The notes beneath the pieces are model-generated. The model saw only the letters and a list, made by a program, of their open reading frames with translations, did no database searches and was not told the DNA's origin. This document shows, one piece after another, positions 58,183-64,000 of a DNA stretch of 64,000 bases. The stretch comes from Rhinopithecus roxellana (lineage: Eukaryota; Chordata; Mammalia; Primates; Cercopithecidae), in contig NC_044564.1 of the NCBI RefSeq assembly GCF_007565055.1, positions 72,560,563 through 72,624,562 on the forward strand. The letters run 5' to 3'. The position numbers and the translations under genes were made by a program. Position 1 is the stretch's first letter. Every line of letters starts with the position of its first letter.

Positions 58183-59401
58183 GTCTGTGTTTAACTTTAT
58201 GCTTCAATTTTCTTCAGATAAGATTGCTACTAGCTGGATCACATATGCACCTGTCTTGTTTCCCTGATAGTTCATATTACAGTAGAAATGTTTTTGAACT
58301 GTGAGAACTTCATTGCCTTTTTTGATAATTTGTTTGTCTTTTTAGTGTATAGCAATAAAAAAGTTTTAAATTTATTAAAACACACTCTAGGAATAAGAAA
58401 TGGAGGGAGGGGCTGGAAAGGAGTATTCTTAGGACTATTGATGAAAAATAATATGGATGGAATGAGAGAAGGCATGCTTTAGAGAAGATTGATAGAGTTA
58501 TCTCTGAGGAAATCATTTGGGTTATGAAGAGAATGAACAGAGTGGCTCTGTTTGGATGTAGATTTCTCATGCTTCAGCTCAGTCCCAGCTGTGAGTTCTT
58601 GGTTGGAAAGGTCATACATTGACAGTCAAAGCTGAAAAATTCCATCTTACACAAATAGCAGGTGAATGCTCAGAGTTGAAGCAATGCCAGCTTACTGAGA
58701 TATACCACTTGGGGTTTGTTTGATCAATGTTGTGTATTTTGACCTGCTAGTTGGGAAACTCTTCTTAAGAGAGGTGTTCTCAGGTGTCCTCAATAGGGAA
58801 CATAAGTGATGGAAATAAGATTTTTTTTTTCACAGCAGAAATAAATTGATTTCCTTTTTCTCACATTCTTCTTGATTAGCTGCTCCAAGTTACGTTTCTT
58901 TATTGCTTCTGCAGACATGTTGAAGTAAGTGTAGGACACACTTCACTAATTGGCATTTGTCTGGTGTTTGTATGTAGTCATATAAATTAGGTTTTCTGAG
59001 AACTCTGATCCTAATCCTGCCTATAATCACATTGTGTACTTTGAGAAGATCTAGTGGTTTTACTTAAACTGTCAGGATTTATTGAATGTCAAATCCCTGT
59101 AACTGTTTCCTCTTCTACTAAAAATGAATGCTTACACAGTCTTACCTGAGGCAGCAGTTTATTTATTCGTTTGTTTTGTTTTTCTGGTGTAATAATAGAG
59201 TGATGATATTTAGAAACCTTTGATATTGTCAGTACAGCTGAACACAATGTCTTTCTGAATAAAAGGAGAAGTAGAATATAAATATTTCCTTCCTGTGGTG
59301 ATTGTTAACTGTATTGTTATTTTAATAGTGGGATGCTAAGATAGAATAGATTCTCAGCCAGCTACGGAGGGAAAATGGGTACAAAATGATGTTGATTTTC
59401 T

Positions 59402-59701
59402 TTTCTTTTTTTTTTTTTGAGACAGAGTCTGGCTCTGTTGTCCAGCCTAGAGTGCAGTGGCACGATCTCAGCTCACTGTCACTTCCGCCTCCTGGATTCA
59501 AGCAATTCTCATGTCTCAGCCTTCCGAGTAGCTGAGACTACAGGTGTGTGCCACCACGCCCAGCCAGTTTTTTGTATTTTTAGTAGAGACAGGGTTTCAC
59601 CATGTTGGCTAGGCTGGTCTCGAACTTCTGATCTCTGTTGATCCACCCACCTCGGCCTCCCAAAGCGTTGGGATTACAGGCGTGAGCCATAGTGCCTGGC
59701 C
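59402..59701 (-). mobile_element. Alu, antisense
   Basis: T run, then gagacagagtctggctctgt to gagccatagtgcctggcc. In the intron between the second and third coding exons. Confidence 0.94.
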
Positions 59702-59984
59702 TTGATTTTCATTCTTTTATTAATAGTTATTCTTTGGGAGCTGGGATATTACTTTTTCCCAAATTATATATTTCCCTAGTAAGTTGCATCAGGAAAAAGG
59801 AAAAATTGCTTCATTATTTGTTCTTTTTTTTTTTTTTTTTAATACAATTGTGTGTAAGTCTAAATGGACTTTATCCACAAGACAGTCATATAGGTTTATT
59901 GTTAGCAGTGAACCATTTTGGTTGTCCTGGATTCCTGAGAAAGTTATAAAAGCTAGAACCCCTGCTTTGATAGGGTATTCTTAT

Positions 59985-61062
59985 TGGGGGAACCAGCCCC
60001 CAATATTTCAATGTAGGTTCTTTTCTATTTTCCCTAAGTGTCGGCTGGTCTGAGAAATAAAGGGAAAGAATACAAAAGAGAGAAATTTTAAAGCTGGGTG
60101 TCTAGGGGAGACATCACACGTCGGCAGGTTCCGTAATGCCCCCTGAGCCGTAAAACCAGTTTTTATGAGTGATTTTCAAAAGGGAGGGAGTGTATGAATA
60201 GGGTGTGGGTCACAGAGATCACATGCTTCAAGGGCAATAAAATATCACAAGGTAAATGGGCAGGGGAAGGTCACATGACCAGGATGAAATTAGAATTACT
60301 AATGAGGTTCCCTGTCCTGCTGTGCATGCATTGTCGTTGATAAACATCAGGAAGCAGGGTTTGAGAGTCTGACTAAAATTTGCCAGGTAGGAATTTCCTA
60401 ATCCTAGTGAGTCTGAGGGTGCTGCAGGAGACCAGGGCATATTTCATCCCTATCTACAATTGCGTAAGGCAGACACTCCCAGAGCGGCCATTTTTGAAGC
60501 TACCCCCGCCCCCACCCCGGGAATGCATTCTTTTCCCAGGGATGTTAATTATTAATATTCTTTACTGGGGAAAGCATTCAGCAATATTTATCTTACCCGT
60601 TTTCGGCAATAAGAGAAATATGGCTCTGTCCTGCCCGGCTCCCTGGCAGTCAGACCTAATGTTTATCTTCCTTTTTCCCTGAACATTGCTGTTATCCTGT
60701 TCTTTTTTCCAGGTGCTCAGATTTCATACTGTTTAAACACACATGCTTTACGAACAATTTGTGCACTTAATGCAATCATCACAGGATCCTGAGGCGACAT
60801 ACATCCTTTGTTTATCAAAATGATGGGATTAAGAGATTAAAGATAGGCATAGGAAATTATAAGAGTATTGATTGGGAAAGTGATAAATGTCCATGAAATC
60901 TTCACAATTTATGTTCAGAGATTGCAGTAAAGACAGGCATAAGAAATTATAAAACTATTAATTTGCGAAACTAATAAATGTCCATGAAATCTTCACAGTT
61001 TATGTTCTTCTGCTGTGGCTTCAGCAGGTCCCTCTGCTCGGGGTCTCTGACTTCCCGCAACA
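59985..61062 (-). mobile_element. HERV-K-like solo LTR (LTR13/MER9 group), antisense
   Basis: In minus orientation the copy opens tgttgcgggaagtcagagac and ends gggggctggttcccccca on the opposite side, 1,078 bp in all. No viral gene sequence is attached, so it is a solo LTR left by recombination between two LTRs. It contains two diverged copies of an 80-bp unit (about 60841-60919 and 60928-61007, each ending atgtccatgaaatcttcaca...). The exact family name is from memory and may be wrong. Confidence 0.75.
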
Positions 61063-61778
61063 TACTCTAAAATGAAAACTTATATTTACTTATATGTCCT
61101 TCTCATGCTTTTCTATCAATGAAGACAGAGTCACAGTGTGAGGGGGGAAAAGTCAGTTTCCTTCTTGGGCAAGCAGTTTTCCTAGGCTTTTTTGTTTTTG
61201 TTTTTGTTAGCCATGGAATGAGCAGCTTGCTGGTGGCCTGTCTTACTTCTCTCTTTTATATCTGGGCCCATATTAGAATTCAAGAAATTGTGGCAGGGGC
61301 ATTGTGGGTGGTGGTGAGGTACATGTAGGTGATAGAGGTTGGTGGTAGGAGAGCAGGAACATTTTCTGAAAATAACTGTTATTGTAATTGAAGGCTTATG
61401 GCATAAATATTATTTGGAGTTCAACTTAGACTAACTGATATACTGATACTATTAGTGTCTGGTTAAATTGTTTGGTTAGAGCAGTGTGTTAGAGCCAAGT
61501 CTCAGCTTTGTTGTGTTGCTTGAACTCGGGTCATACCTCTGCCTGCATCCAGCCTTGTTTTACAGCGATGATGCCAGATGAGAGAGAGTTGCTGTTACCT
61601 CCATTACCTCTCTTGGAAAATTGACTTCATTTTATTCTAGGAACAGAGTGACAACAGCATCATCTTTATAAAGGAAAGCTAGCCTACTGTGAACAAATTA
61701 CTCATTGATGAATGACCGAAGGTGTGTGTGTGTTTGCTGCTCATCAGTATTGTCTTCTAATCACTGGTTTGGTTTCAG

Positions 61779-61933
61779 ACTCCTGCTTTGAACTTGCTGT
61801 GGGAGAAGTGTTGCAGTGACAATGTAGTGGTTCGAACAGCCTGCTGTGAAGGTCTGGTGGCACTCGTTGCTCAGGATCATGCAGAGTTCAGCTATGTTCT
61901 CAATGGGATACTCAATCTGATTCCATCAACCAG
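61779..61933 (+). CDS. FOCAD: FOCAD (focadhesin), third coding exon, codons 45-95 plus two bases
   Basis: A 155-nt exon begins after ttggtttcag and ends ACCAG|gtactt. It encodes the segment starting TPALNLLWEKCCSDNVVVRT and ending LNLIPST, then two bases (AG) of a split codon, so the following intron is phase 2. The peptide is helix-rich and cysteine-containing (CCSD, ACCEG), in keeping with the helical-repeat build of focadhesin. It matches the human sequence as remembered. The rest of the gene lies beyond the right edge, so only about the first 5% of the protein is coded here. Confidence 0.96.
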
Positions 61934-62454
61934 GTACTTTTTCCTCAGTGTTTGGTCAGTTGTGATTTAAATCAGTTAATGGTTTAAGTTTTTAGGACAA
62001 AAAATTCACAAAATCCCTATTAAGAGTCAGCATTCATCCTACTTGCCAGTTGTTTTTCTTGCTCTTAAAATGTCATGCAGTTGTTGTTTCATATATGAAA
62101 AGATCATATTAATTTAAATCCTACAGTTTCAGAATTTGTGGTCATTTGCAGTACTTAAGTTTTGGAGCTCTGCTTAAATTTGTCGTTGCTCTTTTTAAGA
62201 TGAAAATAGCTAAATAGTTTATAATTCAAAAATGCAATGCAGAGTCCTGACTTTTTTTTTATGGCCCACTGAAAATATTTATTTATTCAAATTTTTTCTT
62301 ATTTGGTTTTCAAGGAACATAATACTGTCACACAAACCCCAAAAATAAACACAGGAGTGGGTATAGACATAATGAAATACAGTGCCCTTGGATAAAAATG
62401 ATAATAAAACTTCGTTATTGGTAATCATTCAACAAACATTTTCCGTGCAACCTT
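61934..62454 (+). other. FOCAD: intron after the third coding exon
   Basis: Begins with the donor gtactt. Short non-repeat stretch ending at the L1 A-tail. Confidence 0.7.
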
Positions 62455-64000
62455 TTTTTTTTTTTTTTAATATTATACTTTAAGACCTAGGGTACATGTG
62501 CGCAAAGTGCAGGTTTGTTACATATGTATACATGTGCCATGTTGGTGTGCTGCACCCATTAACTCATCATTTACATTAGGTATATCTCCTAATGCTATCC
62601 CTCCCACCTCCCCCCTCCCCACAATAGGCCCCGGTGTGTGATGTTTCCCTTCCTGTGTCCAAGTGATCTCGTTGTTCTAATTCCCACCTATAAGTGAGAA
62701 CATGCGGTGTTTGGTTTTCTGTTCTTGTGATAGTTTGCTAAGACTGATGGTTTCCAGCTGCATCCATGTCCCTACAAAGGACACGAACTCATCCTTTTTT
62801 ATGGCTGCATAGTATTCCATGGTGTATATGTGCCACATTTTCTTAATCCAGTCTGTCACTGATGGACATTTGGGTTGATTCCAAGTCTTTGCTATTGTGA
62901 ATAGTGCTGCAATAAACATACGTGTGCATGTGTCTTTATAGCAGCATGATTTATATCCTTTGGGTATATCCCCAGTAATGGGATGGCTGGGTCAAATGGT
63001 ATTTCTAGTTCTAGATCCTTGAGGAATCGCCACACTATTTTCCACAATGGTTGAACTAGTTCACAGTCCCACCAACAGTGTAAAAGTGTTCCTGTTTCTC
63101 CACATCCTCTCCAGCACCTATTGTTTCCTGACTTTTTAATGATTGCCATTCTAACTGGTGTGAGATGGTATCTCATTGTGGTTTTGATTTGCATTTCTCT
63201 GATAGCTAGTGATGATGAGCATTTTTTCTTGTGTCTGTTGGCTGTATGAATGTCTTCTTTTGAGAAGTATCTGTTCATATCCTTTGCCTACTTTTTGATG
63301 GGGTTGTTTTTTTCTTGTAAATTTGTTTGAGTTCTTTGTAGGTTCTGGATATTAGCCCTTTGTCAGATGAGTAGATGGCAAAAATTTTCTCCCATTCTGT
63401 AGGTTGCCTGTTCACTCTGATGGTAGTTTCTTTTGCTATGCAGAAGCTCTTTAGTTTAATTAGATCCCATATGTCAATTTTGGCTTTTGTTGCCATTGCT
63501 TTTGGTGTTTTAGACATGAAGTCCTTGCCCATGCCTATGTCCTGAATGGTACTACCTAGGTTTTCTTCTAGGGTTTTTATGGTTTTAGGTCTAACATTTA
63601 AGTCTCTAATCCATCTTGAATTAATTTTCGTATAAGGAGTAAAGAAAGGATCCAGTTTCAGCTTTCTACTTATGGCTAGCCAATTTTCCCAGCACCATTT
63701 ATTAAATAGGGAATCCTTTCCCCATTTCTTGTTTTTGTCAGGTTTGTCAAAGATCAGATGGCTGTAGATGTGTGGTATTATTTCTGAGGACTCTTCTGTT
63801 CCATTGGTCTATATCTCTGTTTTGGTACCAGTACCATGCTGTTTTGGTTACTGTAGCCTTGTAGTATAGTTTGAAGTCAGGTAGCGTGATGCCTCTAGCT
63901 TTGTTCTTTTGACTTAGCATTGTCTTGGCAATGCGAGCTCTTTTTTGGTTCCATATGAACTTTAAAGTTTTTTCCAGTTCTGTGAAGAAAGTCATTGGCA
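62455..64000 (-). mobile_element. L1PA-type element, antisense, cut by the window edge
   Basis: The A-tail lies at 62455-62469 and the 3'UTR follows. ORF2 C-terminal fragments come next in broken frames: 62919-62677, 63278-62892 with CWRGCGETGTLLHCWWDCE, 63532-63275 and 63995-63747. Thus at least three indels or stops damage ORF2. The 5' end is outside the window. It lies in the FOCAD intron after the third coding exon. Confidence 0.93.

Noticed and set aside
1..64000. CRISPR arrays, operons, prophage or other prokaryotic systems
   Set aside because: The window is plainly primate nuclear DNA. No direct-repeat/spacer array or compact gene cluster exists.

Overview
The window is primate nuclear DNA, dense in Alu, L1, LTR and DNA-transposon copies, and carries the 5' part of FOCAD (focadhesin) on the + strand. 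FOCAD lies in the human 9p21 region from memory; the macaque counterpart would be chromosome 15. One young Alu at about 44.31-44.63 kb has the diagnostic changes of the AluYR group. The full-length L1 at 11.08-17.29 kb has a 5'UTR, coiled-coil region and 3'UTR unlike the human L1PA2/L1HS line. Together these point to an Old World monkey rather than a human or ape. That is an inference from remembered consensus sequences, not a database result.

Layout. 1-8.1 kb: non-coding flank with a MaLR LTR showing a clean 5-bp target duplication, three Alus and an old antisense L1 carrying an AT-rich palindromic array. 8.2-17.3 kb: a layered block of a decayed hAT transposase, an old sense L1 3' part, and a younger full-length but broken L1. 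17.3-22.3 kb: old LTRs, MIR and Alus. About 22.3-23.1 kb: a CpG island with GC boxes and an inverted CCAAT box, ending in a splice donor, which is the FOCAD promoter and first exon. From there to the right edge everything is FOCAD intron except small exons: three certain coding exons (55,378-55,434; 58,108-58,182; 61,779-61,933) and several possible 5'UTR exons (23.56, 34.20, 37.55 kb).

The three coding exons splice in frame and give the first 95 codons of focadhesin plus two bases of the next. The microRNA gene MIR491 sits in the intron after the first coding exon, on the same strand, so it can be processed from the FOCAD primary transcript. An antisense processed pseudogene of MRPS36/KGD4 with a single early stop codon lies at about 29 kb. 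A roughly 1.08-kb HERV-K-like solo LTR lies in the intron before the third coding exon.

Most long open frames are Alu, L1, microsatellite or CpG-island artefacts. No tRNA, rRNA, CRISPR array or prokaryotic feature was seen. The best points for a second look are: a start-stop upstream ORF 11 nt before the FOCAD start codon; a 34-bp perfect palindrome in an AT-rich array; L1 frameshifts that all fall in A-runs; an L1 reduced to its two ends; and an unidentified 90-bp element present twice.
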